Made by a program: the position numbers and the translations under genes. Source: Paenibacillus sp. GP183 (GTDB lineage: Bacteria; Bacillota; Bacilli; Paenibacillales; NBRC-103111). From it: a stretch of 64,000 nt of DNA. This document shows positions 53,014 through 63,680 of the stretch, in pieces (position 1 is the first letter of the stretch; each line of letters opens with the position of its first letter). The stretch spans positions 5,252,501-5,316,500 of the forward strand of contig NZ_FNSW01000001.1 of the NCBI RefSeq assembly GCF_900104695.1, written 5' to 3'. The notes under the pieces are model-generated. The model was not told the origin of the DNA and did not search any database. It saw nothing but the letters and a program-made list of their open reading frames with translations.

Positions 53014-53844
53014 ATGATTAACGAATTACTTCCAGGTGTTTATGTGCATACAAGTCACATACAAAAGCTGCAAAGTGTTGTGTTGGTGGATGAAAAGGCT
53101 GTATATGTGTTCGATCCGTGCTATTTCCCCGATGAAATCAACGAAATCCGGGAGCTGGCACGAAGCTTCGAGACACCAAACAGAGAGAAGTATCTGGTTC
53201 TCACCCATTCCGACTTTGATCACATCGCCGGTGTGCATGAATTCCCGGAATACAAAGTGATTGCATCGAGTGCTTGGGATGAATCCAATGAAGTCCATTC
53301 CATTGAGAAGATAGAGCAGTTCGACAGCGAGTTCTATGTTGACAGGGAATGGACCGGGAAAATGCCGCGTGTGCCGATGGGTGACAAAGTCAATCACGGA
53401 CAGCAGAAGGGTGAGATGACTTTTTACCACGCCAAGGGGCACACATGGGATGGGCTGGTCACGATCTATGGTCAAACAGCCATTGTCGGTGACTATCTAT
53501 CGGCTGTTGAGTTTCCCTTTGTATATACGTCTTATCGTGCCTATATGGACACTCTGACTATGTTTAGTCAGATATTCGAAACGCATTCCATTGATACGGT
53601 GATCACTCAGCATGGTCCGGCAGCCTTGGATAAAACGGAGATTCAAAGGCGTATTGATCTATCCAGAGATTATCTGAAACGAGCCGTCGAACTCGTTGGC
53701 GAAGGAATGGAACGAGGATTATCCACAGAAAAAATTATTGAAATGGGTGCTGATTTCCAGTATGAAGCCCAACCCATTGCGATTGGAATTCTAAATTTTC
53801 ATATTAAAAATATTAAATTGATCCACCAGGAGCTGACTCAATAA
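53014..53844 (+). CDS. Metallo-beta-lactamase-fold hydrolase, unknown substrate
   Basis: A 276-residue cytoplasmic MBL-fold protein. The metal motif reads VLTHSDFDHIAG (about residues 70-81): the usual HxHxDH has Asp at the second His position. Other expected residues are a His in HAKGHTWDG (about 145) and an Asp in AIVGDYLSA (about 165). ATG 53014 follows GAGAGGAG at 9 bases; an in-frame GTG at 53005 is less likely. It is the last gene before the second riboswitch promoter and probably part of the first guanidine operon. Not recognised as a known guanidine-pathway enzyme. Confidence 0.85.
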   Translation: MINELLPGVYVHTSHIQKLQSVVLVDEKAVYVFDPCYFPDEINEIRELARSFETPNREKYLVLTHSDFDHIAGVHEFPEYKVIASSAWDESNEVHSIEKIEQFDSEFYVDREWTGKMPRVPMGDKVNHGQQKGEMTFYHAKGHTWDGLVTIYGQTAIVGDYLSAVEFPFVYTSYRAYMDTLTMFSQIFETHSIDTVITQHGPAALDKTEIQRRIDLSRDYLKRAVELVGEGMERGLSTEKIIEMGADFQYEAQPIAIGILNFHIKNIKLIHQELTQ

Positions 53845-53952
53845 GAGACTTAGTCATCGAGTAGAAATTCCGATTGAGGATGATCTAGGAGATTCAATTT
53901 TATGTTAGTTATTATTACATGAAACTGAATTAATTCGATTTTTTAAATAGTG
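53845..53952. other. AT-rich gap before the second guanidine promoter
   Basis: No ORF, terminator hairpin with T run, or RNA motif is recognised in these 108 bp. Transcription from the upstream operon could read through into the second unit. Confidence 0.4.
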
Positions 53953-53992
53953 TGTAATATATATTGACACGTTTACGCATATAGAATAAGAT
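53953..53992 (+). promoter_or_regulatory. Promoter with TnrA/GlnR box over the -35, before the second riboswitch
   Basis: TGTAATATATATTGACA (53953-53969) fits TGTNAN7TNACA perfectly; its last six bases are the consensus -35 TTGACA (53964-53969). A 17-base spacer leads to TAAGAT (53987-53992). A box on the -35 is the GlnR-repressor geometry of the B. subtilis glnRA promoter. The aptamer begins about 40 bp downstream. Confidence 0.78.
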
Positions 53993-54036
53993 AAAAACAA
54001 GTTTTACTCAAAAAAATATTTATTCATGTTAGTTTT

Positions 54037-54165
54037 CTAGGGTTCCGCGTCTCTTTTAGGAAGAGTCGGCTGGTCCGAGAGAAAACGCGCGTCCCACTGA
54101 CGCGTACACGGAGGGGGAAAAGCCCGGGAGATATCGATAAGATATCCTCGGGCTTATTTTATTTT
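54037..54165 (+). ncRNA. Guanidine-I (ykkC) riboswitch with terminator, second copy
   Basis: The same conserved blocks appear: CTAGGGTTCCG (54037), GGCTGGTCCGAGAG (about 54068), ACACGGAGGGGGAAAAGCCC (about 54106) and GGGAGA. The terminator is AGCCCGGGAGATATC (54121-54135), loop GATAA, GATATCCTCGGGCT (54141-54154), then TATTTTATTTT. The peripheral stem differs from the first copy, so it is not a fresh duplication. The ligand-bound aptamer should prevent termination. Confidence 0.95.
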
Positions 54166-54245
54166 CATGGGAGGATTGGGAGCAGCATTATTGTTACTTT
54201 TGGGAGCTAAATTCTTCACTATTGAAATGACAGGAGGAAGCCGGA

Positions 54246-54830
54246 ATGAGTGATTGGATTCATTGCAACGCTGCTCTATTAATTATCGATGCGCAGAAAG
54301 GGTTTGTGGACGCTGTCTTTGACGCTTCTGCAGCTATCGACAATATCAGACGCCTGCTGGAAGCCGCTCGCGACGCCAATCTGCCCGTTATTCAAACCCA
54401 AGAAATGCACCGTCGAAGTCAGGTGGACTTTGGGAGGGAGCTGGACGGTTCCGAAGGGATTCACTGTCTCGAGGGTTCGGATGAAGTCGATATCATCGAC
54501 GATCTTCGTCCGTTGGACGGCGAGTATGTCATTGTGAAACGAAGATACAGCGCCTTCTTCGCCACGGATCTGGAGCTTTTGCTTAAAGGGCTGAATGTGC
54601 AAACATTGATCGTTTGCGGCTTCTTGACGGACGTCTGCGTACATTACACGTGTGCGGACGCGCATCAGCATAATTATTTTGTTAAAGTGGTCGCAGATGC
54701 AGTCAGCGGCTCTACTAGAGAAGCGCATGAAGCGTCACTCCGTGCCATTCGTTACTTGCAAAGAGAGGCAGTGACGGATACGGTGCAAACGATAGGGCAA
54801 CTTGCTGCGATCTCGAAGTTGAATCCTTGA
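54246..54830 (+). CDS. Cysteine hydrolase, isochorismatase-like family
   Basis: A 194-residue isochorismatase-fold hydrolase. The D-K-C triad is visible: Asp in ALLIIDAQKGFVD (about 16), Lys in VIVKRRYSAF (about 98), Cys in FLTDVCVHYTCADA (about 131). Family members hydrolyse C-N bonds in biuret, ureidoacrylate, nicotinamide and guanylurea. It is the first gene controlled by the second guanidine riboswitch, so a guanidine-releasing or guanidine-derived amide (for example guanylurea or biuret) is an attractive but unproven substrate. ATG 54246 follows AGGAGGAAG. Confidence 0.88.
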   Translation: MSDWIHCNAALLIIDAQKGFVDAVFDASAAIDNIRRLLEAARDANLPVIQTQEMHRRSQVDFGRELDGSEGIHCLEGSDEVDIIDDLRPLDGEYVIVKRRYSAFFATDLELLLKGLNVQTLIVCGFLTDVCVHYTCADAHQHNYFVKVVADAVSGSTREAHEASLRAIRYLQREAVTDTVQTIGQLAAISKLNP

Positions 54831-54833
54831 AAA

Positions 54834-54850
54834 TGTTTTACATTAAAACA
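54834..54850. promoter_or_regulatory. Perfect 7-bp dyad before the NCS1 permease gene
   Basis: TGTTTTA-CAT-TAAAACA lies just after the hydrolase stop and about 45 bp before the permease start. It has the length and ends of a TnrA/GlnR box but lacks the fixed inner A and T. It may be an operator or a short mRNA hairpin; there is no T run for a terminator. Confidence 0.3.
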
Positions 54851-54895
54851 ATATCTACAGTAATCTGTGACATTTCATTAGTGAGGTGAAGGTAA

Positions 54896-56335
54896 ATGAG
54901 CTTGGAGACAGGGGAAACTAAGGCATTTCAAATGGAGAAGCACGGGATCGATATTGTGCCTGAACAATATAGGTACGGATCTCCGCGGTCCTTGTTCTGG
55001 GTGTGGATGGCTGGACAATTGACCATTAGCGGAATTATCATGGGGCAGTTGTTTACCACATTAGGGCTTAGTTTGTATATGGCACTGGGTGTATGTTTAT
55101 TCTGCGGTCTTACCTATATTGTGGTAGGTCTATCCGGCACGCCGGGCCCACGCGCTGGGACAGCCACGCTAGCTATCTCTCGGGCATCTTTCGGAGTAAA
55201 GGGAAATGCGTTGCCTTCCTTCTTAAGTTGGCTGAATCTTGTAGGTTGGGAAAGTGTTACGATAGTGCTTACCGTCGAAGCGGTTCTGGCATTGGGAGCC
55301 AAATTTGGAATTCCATCGACCGGAGTAGGACCAACACTCATTGGCGTCGTGGTGGCTGTCGTTCTCACGTTTAGTGTACCTATTCTCGGCCATGCTACTG
55401 TAATCGTCATGCAACGGTATCTGTCTTATGCCGTTGGAGTTCTGGCCATTCTCATGACGATCCTGTTGCTGCCAAAAGTTGACTTTGGATTTCATCCAGC
55501 CGCCTCCAGCTTGGCTGCCTCCGGAATTGTGCCGACATTGGTTCTGGCTGCCGCTATCGGCGTAATGGGGTCTTCCATGACGTGGACCAACTACGCAGCG
55601 GACTATTCACGGTACCTGCATACAAAGACGAGTTCGAAAGCAATCATTTGGTACACTACACTTGGTGGAGGGATCGCTGGATTCCTTTTCCAGGCAATCG
55701 GGGTTCTGTTAGGTACTTTTATCAACCCTGCAGCATTCAGTGACAATCCAGTCTCTGCGATGGGTGATGTTTTACCTGCATGGTATGCAATCCCATTTTT
55801 GCTGGTGGTCATTCTCGGTCAGGTAGCAAACAACTATCTTAATTCGTATAGCTCTGCTATGAGCTTTCTCGCCATAGGCATTCGGATGAAACGTTATATT
55901 TCTGTTATTGTAGACGCCACCCTTGCTGTGATTGTCGGCTGCTATGCGCTCTTCTTCAGTCCGGGCTTTATTGGCTTTTTTATACAATTTCTCAGCCTTT
56001 CCATTGTCTTTATCGGTCCCTGGACCGGCATATATTTGGTCCATCACTGGATAAATAAAGGGCAGTATTACAGTGAGGATCTGGTCGTCCTGGATAAATC
56101 AAGCCGTTACTGGTATTCCTCGGGTGTTAACTACAAGGCTTATATCGCACTTATTCTTGGTGCAGCCGCTGCATTCATGTGTGTCAACTCCACACTGTGG
56201 GTGAGTCCATTCTCCACTCAGGTATTGTTTGGGATGGATCTCAGCCCGTTTGTCGGTCCTTTGGTGGCTGGTATTATTTACGCTGTGTTACCTGTCTCGG
56301 TCAGCGCGAATAAGAAACTTCCTACAAGTGCCTGA
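54896..56335 (+). CDS. NCS1 family purine/cytosine permease-like transporter
   Basis: A 479-residue membrane protein with about twelve helices. The N-terminal cytoplasmic lead GIDIVPEQYRYGSPRSLFWVW is typical for CodB-type NCS1 transporters, which import cytosine, purines, allantoin or hydantoins with a cation. ATG 54896 follows GAGGTGAAGG. Being under a guanidine riboswitch suggests import of a guanidine-related or ureide nitrogen source that the neighbouring hydrolases degrade; the substrate is not predictable from sequence alone. Confidence 0.9.
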   Translation: MSLETGETKAFQMEKHGIDIVPEQYRYGSPRSLFWVWMAGQLTISGIIMGQLFTTLGLSLYMALGVCLFCGLTYIVVGLSGTPGPRAGTATLAISRASFGVKGNALPSFLSWLNLVGWESVTIVLTVEAVLALGAKFGIPSTGVGPTLIGVVVAVVLTFSVPILGHATVIVMQRYLSYAVGVLAILMTILLLPKVDFGFHPAASSLAASGIVPTLVLAAAIGVMGSSMTWTNYAADYSRYLHTKTSSKAIIWYTTLGGGIAGFLFQAIGVLLGTFINPAAFSDNPVSAMGDVLPAWYAIPFLLVVILGQVANNYLNSYSSAMSFLAIGIRMKRYISVIVDATLAVIVGCYALFFSPGFIGFFIQFLSLSIVFIGPWTGIYLVHHWINKGQYYSEDLVVLDKSSRYWYSSGVNYKAYIALILGAAAAFMCVNSTLWVSPFSTQVLFGMDLSPFVGPLVAGIIYAVLPVSVSANKKLPTSA

Positions 56336-56397
56336 CTAGAGAGACAATACTTGAGGAGCAAGCAAAAACCAATAAAGCACTTGGAGGAAAATGTTAA

Positions 56398-56802
56398 ATG
56401 GCTCAATCACGAGATATTGAACGCATCCAAGTCACGACAGCCCCGAGTGCAGTGGCGCCATACGCTCACGCGGTACGGGCAGGGGACTTTTACTTCATCA
56501 CCGGACAAATGCCAATCGATCCTCAAACGAACGAGTATGTGACAGGGGATGCAGCAGCGCAAACGGCGCGTGTCCTGGAGAATTTAAAAATTGTTTTGGC
56601 TTCATGTAATTTAACCTTATCTGATGTCGTTTCTGCCCGAGTGTTTTTAACTGATATGCGAGATTTTGAAGCAGTCAACAACGTCTATCAGTCCTACTTC
56701 GCTTCGGCGCTTCCGGCAAGAACCTGTGTTGCCGTCACTGGACTTGCGGGTGGTGCCGATGTTGAAATCGATCTCATTGCGTACAGCCCAGGCGCGTATT
56801 AA
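56398..56802 (+). CDS. RidA family protein (YjgF/YER057c/UK114)
   Basis: A 134-residue RidA-family protein, normal length. Typical features are the APSAVAPYAHAVRAGDFYFITGQMPID N-terminal half, read here in parts, the conserved Arg-containing segment SALPARTCVAVTGLA with the imine/enamine-binding Arg (about 109), and the Glu in VEIDLIAY. RidA proteins hydrolyse reactive imines; RutC-like members assist pyrimidine ring-nitrogen release. It follows the NCS1 permease in the same operon with GGAGGAAAATG upstream. Confidence 0.93.
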   Translation: MAQSRDIERIQVTTAPSAVAPYAHAVRAGDFYFITGQMPIDPQTNEYVTGDAAAQTARVLENLKIVLASCNLTLSDVVSARVFLTDMRDFEAVNNVYQSYFASALPARTCVAVTGLAGGADVEIDLIAYSPGAY

Positions 56803-56829
56803 TTCTTTCTTCCAAGGAGGTTGATCCCG

Positions 56830-57855
56830 ATGCTCCACCGTCTTCCTGCTGACTCGAACAATGTGTGCTGGGGTTTTTTCGATCACTCTGTTCCACCCGC
56901 CATTCGTATCCAGTCAGGAGATATGGTACTCGTCGAGACGGTGACACCTCACGTCGGGGATGCCCCCGAATTGATGATGGACAATGCCATCCGCAATATT
57001 TTCCAATCCATTCCTCTACATGAGCGCGGGCCTGGTCCGCACATTCTGACCGGACCCATTTACGTAGAATATGCCCGACCAGGTGATGTCCTGCAAGTGA
57101 AAATTCTGGACTTGAAGCCTAGAACCCCCTACGGATCGAATTTATTGGCATCCTGGGGTTACCTGTTTGAGGAGTATGGAAAACGGGAACGCATTACGAT
57201 TTACAAGTTAGACGATTCGGGGCAGTGGCTGACGGCAGAGTTTGCCTATAATTTGGAACAGCCTTATGAAATGCTGGGAAGTATAACTGACACAGATATA
57301 GTGGAGAAGATGCCTGCATTGGAAAACGTTCAGATCCCTGTGCGTCTGCACATTGGAAATATGGGTGTTGCCATGGCCGATGTTGGTCATTTTAGCACTG
57401 TGCCTCCTGGAGTACATGGAGGTAATCTTGACAATTGGAAAATCGGAGTCGGTGCCACTATGTACTATGAGGTCCAAGTAGAAGGGGGATTGCTTTCACT
57501 TGGGGACTGCCATCTGGCGCAAGGTGATAGCGAGCTTTCTGGTACCGGTGTCGAGGCATCGATGAACTGCCTGATTCAGGTCAATGTGCTGAAGAATATT
57601 TGCATCCCAAGTCCCATGCTCGAGACATCTACCCATTGGATTACGCATGGCTTCAGTCCTGACCTGAATACAGCCACAAGACAGGCAGCCATGCAAATGC
57701 TACGCTTTCTCATTGACCATTGCGGTTTGACAGCGGAAGATGCTTACTCATTTATGAGTCTGGCCGGTGACTTTGCCATCACACAAGTCGTGGATCAGCA
57801 ATTAGGCGTTCATGTATCCGTTCCGAAATCATCGAGGATATCTCCTCACTTTTGA
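56830..57855 (+). CDS. Acetamidase/formamidase family protein
   Basis: A 341-residue protein of the FmdA/AmdA family, which hydrolyses short amides to ammonia. Recognised parts are VCWGFFDHSVPPAIRIQSGDMV (N-terminal), LTGPIYVEYARPGDVLQVKILDL near 80, VPPGVHGGNLDNWKIGVGATMYYEVQVEGGLLSLGDCHLAQGDSE in the centre (cited by its parts), and AYSFMSLAGDFAITQVVD near the end. ATG 56830 has AAGGAGG 9 bases before it; the in-frame TTG at 56821 directly abuts that motif. It ends the second riboswitch operon and could release ammonia from the last amide of the pathway. Confidence 0.92.
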   Translation: MLHRLPADSNNVCWGFFDHSVPPAIRIQSGDMVLVETVTPHVGDAPELMMDNAIRNIFQSIPLHERGPGPHILTGPIYVEYARPGDVLQVKILDLKPRTPYGSNLLASWGYLFEEYGKRERITIYKLDDSGQWLTAEFAYNLEQPYEMLGSITDTDIVEKMPALENVQIPVRLHIGNMGVAMADVGHFSTVPPGVHGGNLDNWKIGVGATMYYEVQVEGGLLSLGDCHLAQGDSELSGTGVEASMNCLIQVNVLKNICIPSPMLETSTHWITHGFSPDLNTATRQAAMQMLRFLIDHCGLTAEDAYSFMSLAGDFAITQVVDQQLGVHVSVPKSSRISPHF

Positions 57856-57932
57856 AAATGGAAGACTGACTTAATAAATTACATTTACTGCATTAATATG
57901 ATATTGAAAAATATATTTAAGGAACTACACAT

Positions 57933-57962
57933 ACTCAGTCTTATCCGGGCTGAGTTTTTTTG
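57933..57962 (+). terminator. Terminator of the second guanidine operon
   Basis: ACTCAG (57933-57938) and CTGAGT (57950-57955) form the stem, followed by a run of T. It lies 77 bp after the amidase-like gene. Confidence 0.78.
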
Positions 57963-58108
57963 TGTTCATTAAATGTTTTAATAGATAATCTTTGGGGGAT
58001 GATTCTTCCTATATAGATTGTCTTGTTAATTTTCCAAAAACAATTGAGATCCGGCTTGACTGAAAGATCGGTTAAAGGCTAACTTAATAAGGGAGAGGAG
58101 TTACCGCT

Positions 58109-59257
58109 ATGAAGATAACAAGCTATGAGCTGTTTAAGGTTCCACCGCGTTGGCTGTTTTTAAAAATCGATACGGATGAAGGTATTGCGGGCTGGGGAGA
58201 GCCGGTCATTGAAGGAAAGGCAGATACCGTTGCCGCAGCCGTCAAGGAACTGATGGAACATTTAATAGGAAAAGATTCGATGCGGATTGAAGATCATTGG
58301 CAGGCCATGTATCGGGGAGGATTTTATCGCGGCGGTCCGATCCTTATGAGCGCTATTGCCGGTATAGACCAAGCGTTATGGGACATTAAAGGGAAATATT
58401 ATGATGCACCCGTTCATCAATTATTAGGCGGCGCTTGCCGAGATTCGATTCGCGTTTATTCATGGATTGGAGGAGACCGGCCAAGTGATGTTGGGAAAGC
58501 GGCTAAGGATATTGCAGACAGCGGTTTTACAGCGGTAAAAATGAATGCAACCGAGGAGCTTCAGTATGTCGATAGCTTTGAAAAAATTGACCAGGTTATT
58601 GAAAGGGTAGCGGCCATTAGGGAAGCTGCAGGCAAATATATTGGAATTGGCGTCGATTTTCATGGGCGTGTCCATAAACCGATGGCCAAGATTCTTGCCA
58701 AAGAGCTCGAGCCTTTTCGGTTGATGTTCATTGAAGAGCCGGTATTGCCTGAAAATAATGAAGCTTTAAGGGAGATAGCGAAATATACATCCACTCCAAT
58801 TGCTGCAGGGGAAAGAATGTTCTCGAGATGGGATTTCAAATCTCTGCTTTCTGATGGTTACGTGGATATTATTCAGCCAGATCTTTCTCATGCAGGCGGA
58901 ATTACGGAATGTAAAAAAATTGCCTCTATGGCTGAGGCCTATGATGTGGCACTCGCTCCTCATTGTCCCCTTGGGCCAATTGCATTAGCAGCGTGCTTGC
59001 AGGTAGATGCAACGGCGCATAATGCTTTTATTCAGGAGCAAAGCCTGGGAATTCATTATAATCAGGGGAATGATCTGCTTGATTATATCGATGATGCTTC
59101 TGTTTTTGAATATAAGGACGGGTTCGTAAATATTCCTCAAGGCCCAGGATTAGGTATTGAGGTTAATGAAAACTATGTGAGAAAGATGGCCGCCATTGGA
59201 CATAATTGGAGAAATCCTGTATGGCGGCACCGTGATGGAAGCATAGCGGAATGGTAA
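58109..59257 (+). CDS. dgoD: D-galactonate dehydratase
   Basis: A 382-residue enolase-superfamily enzyme of the mandelate racemase subgroup, matching DgoD over its whole length. Diagnostic parts: [14 protein letters not shown] at the start, [43 protein letters not shown] with the first metal Asp (about 183), [22 protein letters not shown], and [18 protein letters not shown] with the catalytic His. It converts D-galactonate to 2-dehydro-3-deoxygalactonate in the cytoplasm. ATG 58109 follows GGAGAGGAG. The next gene is a beta-galactosidase, suggesting use of galactose-containing glycans. Confidence 0.95.
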   Translation: MKITSYELFKVPPRWLFLKIDTDEGIAGWGEPVIEGKADTVAAAVKELMEHLIGKDSMRIEDHWQAMYRGGFYRGGPILMSAIAGIDQALWDIKGKYYDAPVHQLLGGACRDSIRVYSWIGGDRPSDVGKAAKDIADSGFTAVKMNATEELQYVDSFEKIDQVIERVAAIREAAGKYIGIGVDFHGRVHKPMAKILAKELEPFRLMFIEEPVLPENNEALREIAKYTSTPIAAGERMFSRWDFKSLLSDGYVDIIQPDLSHAGGITECKKIASMAEAYDVALAPHCPLGPIALAACLQVDATAHNAFIQEQSLGIHYNQGNDLLDYIDDASVFEYKDGFVNIPQGPGLGIEVNENYVRKMAAIGHNWRNPVWRHRDGSIAEW

Positions 59258-62308
<3,051 letters not shown>

Positions 62309-62331
62309 AAGATCGCCGTAGATGAATGAAG

Positions 62332-62364
62332 AGGTTATCCAGAGTTTCTGGGTAACCTTTTTTT
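62332..62364 (+). terminator. Terminator after lacZ
   Basis: AGGTTATCCAGA (62332-62343), loop GTT, TCTGGGTAACCT (62347-62358; one G-U pair) followed by seven T residues. Confidence 0.9.
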
Positions 62365-62381
62365 GTTTAGCGAAAATGCCC

Positions 62382-62410
62382 TTGACAGCTCTGATTAGCC
62401 GTACTAAGAT
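62382..62410 (+). promoter_or_regulatory. Promoter of the GH172 gene
   Basis: TTGACA (62382-62387), a 17-base spacer and TAAGAT (62405-62410). Predicted start near 62417, just before the cre box. Confidence 0.75.
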
Positions 62411-62425
62411 ACACTCAAACCATAT

Positions 62426-62439
62426 TGTAACCGTTTACA
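62426..62439. promoter_or_regulatory. Catabolite-responsive element downstream of the promoter
   Basis: TGTAACCGTTTACA fits TGWNANCGNTNWCA at all fixed positions and is nearly palindromic. It lies just after the predicted transcription start, a position for CcpA or LacI-family roadblock repression. Confidence 0.78.
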
Positions 62440-62482
62440 AAACCAAACGAATTCCAATCCAATCAAACCAGGAGGTAATCAT

Positions 62483-63589
62483 ATGTTGCAAAATCACGGT
62501 TTAGGCTTTGGTTTATCCACGGCACCGCTTATGACGAGTGGCAAGAGCCGCTCCATCTCTGCAGAAAATCCGAAGGGAGAGGTCGGCTCAGGCGGCAAAG
62601 AAGCGAGCAACCTGGGTGTTGCGCGCAAAGGACGACCTTGCATCACTTTGAATCAAGGCGACACCGTTACTCTCGCGGACATCGATGGACCTGGCGTCCT
62701 GCAGCACTTCTGGATTACCGTGACAGACCGCACGGATAAAGGTAATTTCGTCCTCCGTGATTTGGTGCTGCGGATGTATTGGGACGACGAAGAAAAGCCT
62801 TCCGTGGAAGTGCCGCTTGGCGATTTTTTCTGCAATGGCTTCGGGACAAGATGCAATGTGAATTCGCTGCCGATCGTCGTCAATCCGACAGGCGGCATGA
62901 ACTGCTACTTTCCCATGCCGTTTCGCAAGTCCGCGAAGATTACGATTGAGAATCAGCATGCCGCCGATATTAACGGCTTCTTCTATCAATTTAACTACAC
63001 GCTCGTCGACGAGCTTCTGGAGGAAGCGGGCTACTTCCATGCGCAGTGGCGCAGAGAAAATATTACGACGGAAGCGCAGGACTTCACGATACTGGACGGA
63101 GTAAAAGGCAAAGGGCAGTACGTCGGCACTTATTTGGCCTGGGCGGCGCTCGAGCGCTACTGGTGGGGAGAAGGCGAGATCAAGTTTTTCATGGACGGCG
63201 ATGAGGAATGGCCAACGATTTGCGGAACCGGCACGGAAGACTATTTCGGCGGAGCTTGGTGCTTCTATGAGCAGCGGGATGGCAAAATCGTCGAAACACC
63301 ATACAACACGCCATATTTAGGTTATCCGTTCTACTCCAAGGCGGATAACACGCGCAGCGACATATTCGGTGAAGACAGCGTGCCGATGCACGGTCTGTAT
63401 CGCTGGCATCTGATGGACCCGATCCGGTTCGAGCAGGAGCTGCGATTCACGATTCAGCAAATGGGCCATAACAGCCGCGCATTGTTCGAGCGAACCGACG
63501 ATGTGTCCTCCGTCGCTTACTGGTACCAAGCGGAACCGCACATGCCATTCCCGTCGCTGTTGCCTGTAGAAAGACGTTGGCCGCGATAG
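62483..63589 (+). CDS. GH172 (DUF2961) family glycoside hydrolase-like protein
   Basis: A 368-residue protein of the DUF2961 family, now glycoside hydrolase family 172, which includes fructan/arabinan-acting enzymes such as difructose dianhydride synthase/hydrolase and alpha-D-arabinofuranosidase. Diagnostic parts are LADIDGPGVLQHFWITVTDR (about 68-87), a double jelly-roll with VPLGDFFCNGFGTRCN, and GDEEWPTICGTGTEDYFGGAW (about 233-253, read in parts) carrying the conserved acidic residues. No signal peptide, so it is cytoplasmic. ATG 62483 follows AGGAGGT. It has its own promoter and cre box. Confidence 0.9.
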   Translation: MLQNHGLGFGLSTAPLMTSGKSRSISAENPKGEVGSGGKEASNLGVARKGRPCITLNQGDTVTLADIDGPGVLQHFWITVTDRTDKGNFVLRDLVLRMYWDDEEKPSVEVPLGDFFCNGFGTRCNVNSLPIVVNPTGGMNCYFPMPFRKSAKITIENQHAADINGFFYQFNYTLVDELLEEAGYFHAQWRRENITTEAQDFTILDGVKGKGQYVGTYLAWAALERYWWGEGEIKFFMDGDEEWPTICGTGTEDYFGGAWCFYEQRDGKIVETPYNTPYLGYPFYSKADNTRSDIFGEDSVPMHGLYRWHLMDPIRFEQELRFTIQQMGHNSRALFERTDDVSSVAYWYQAEPHMPFPSLLPVERRWPR

Positions 63590-63680
63590 CCGAATACAGT
63601 TGTTAGAATTTGAAGATAATTCTTTAAACATTTATAATTAATTATGAAACCAAATCTATTAAGTGAGGCGGTAATTAATA

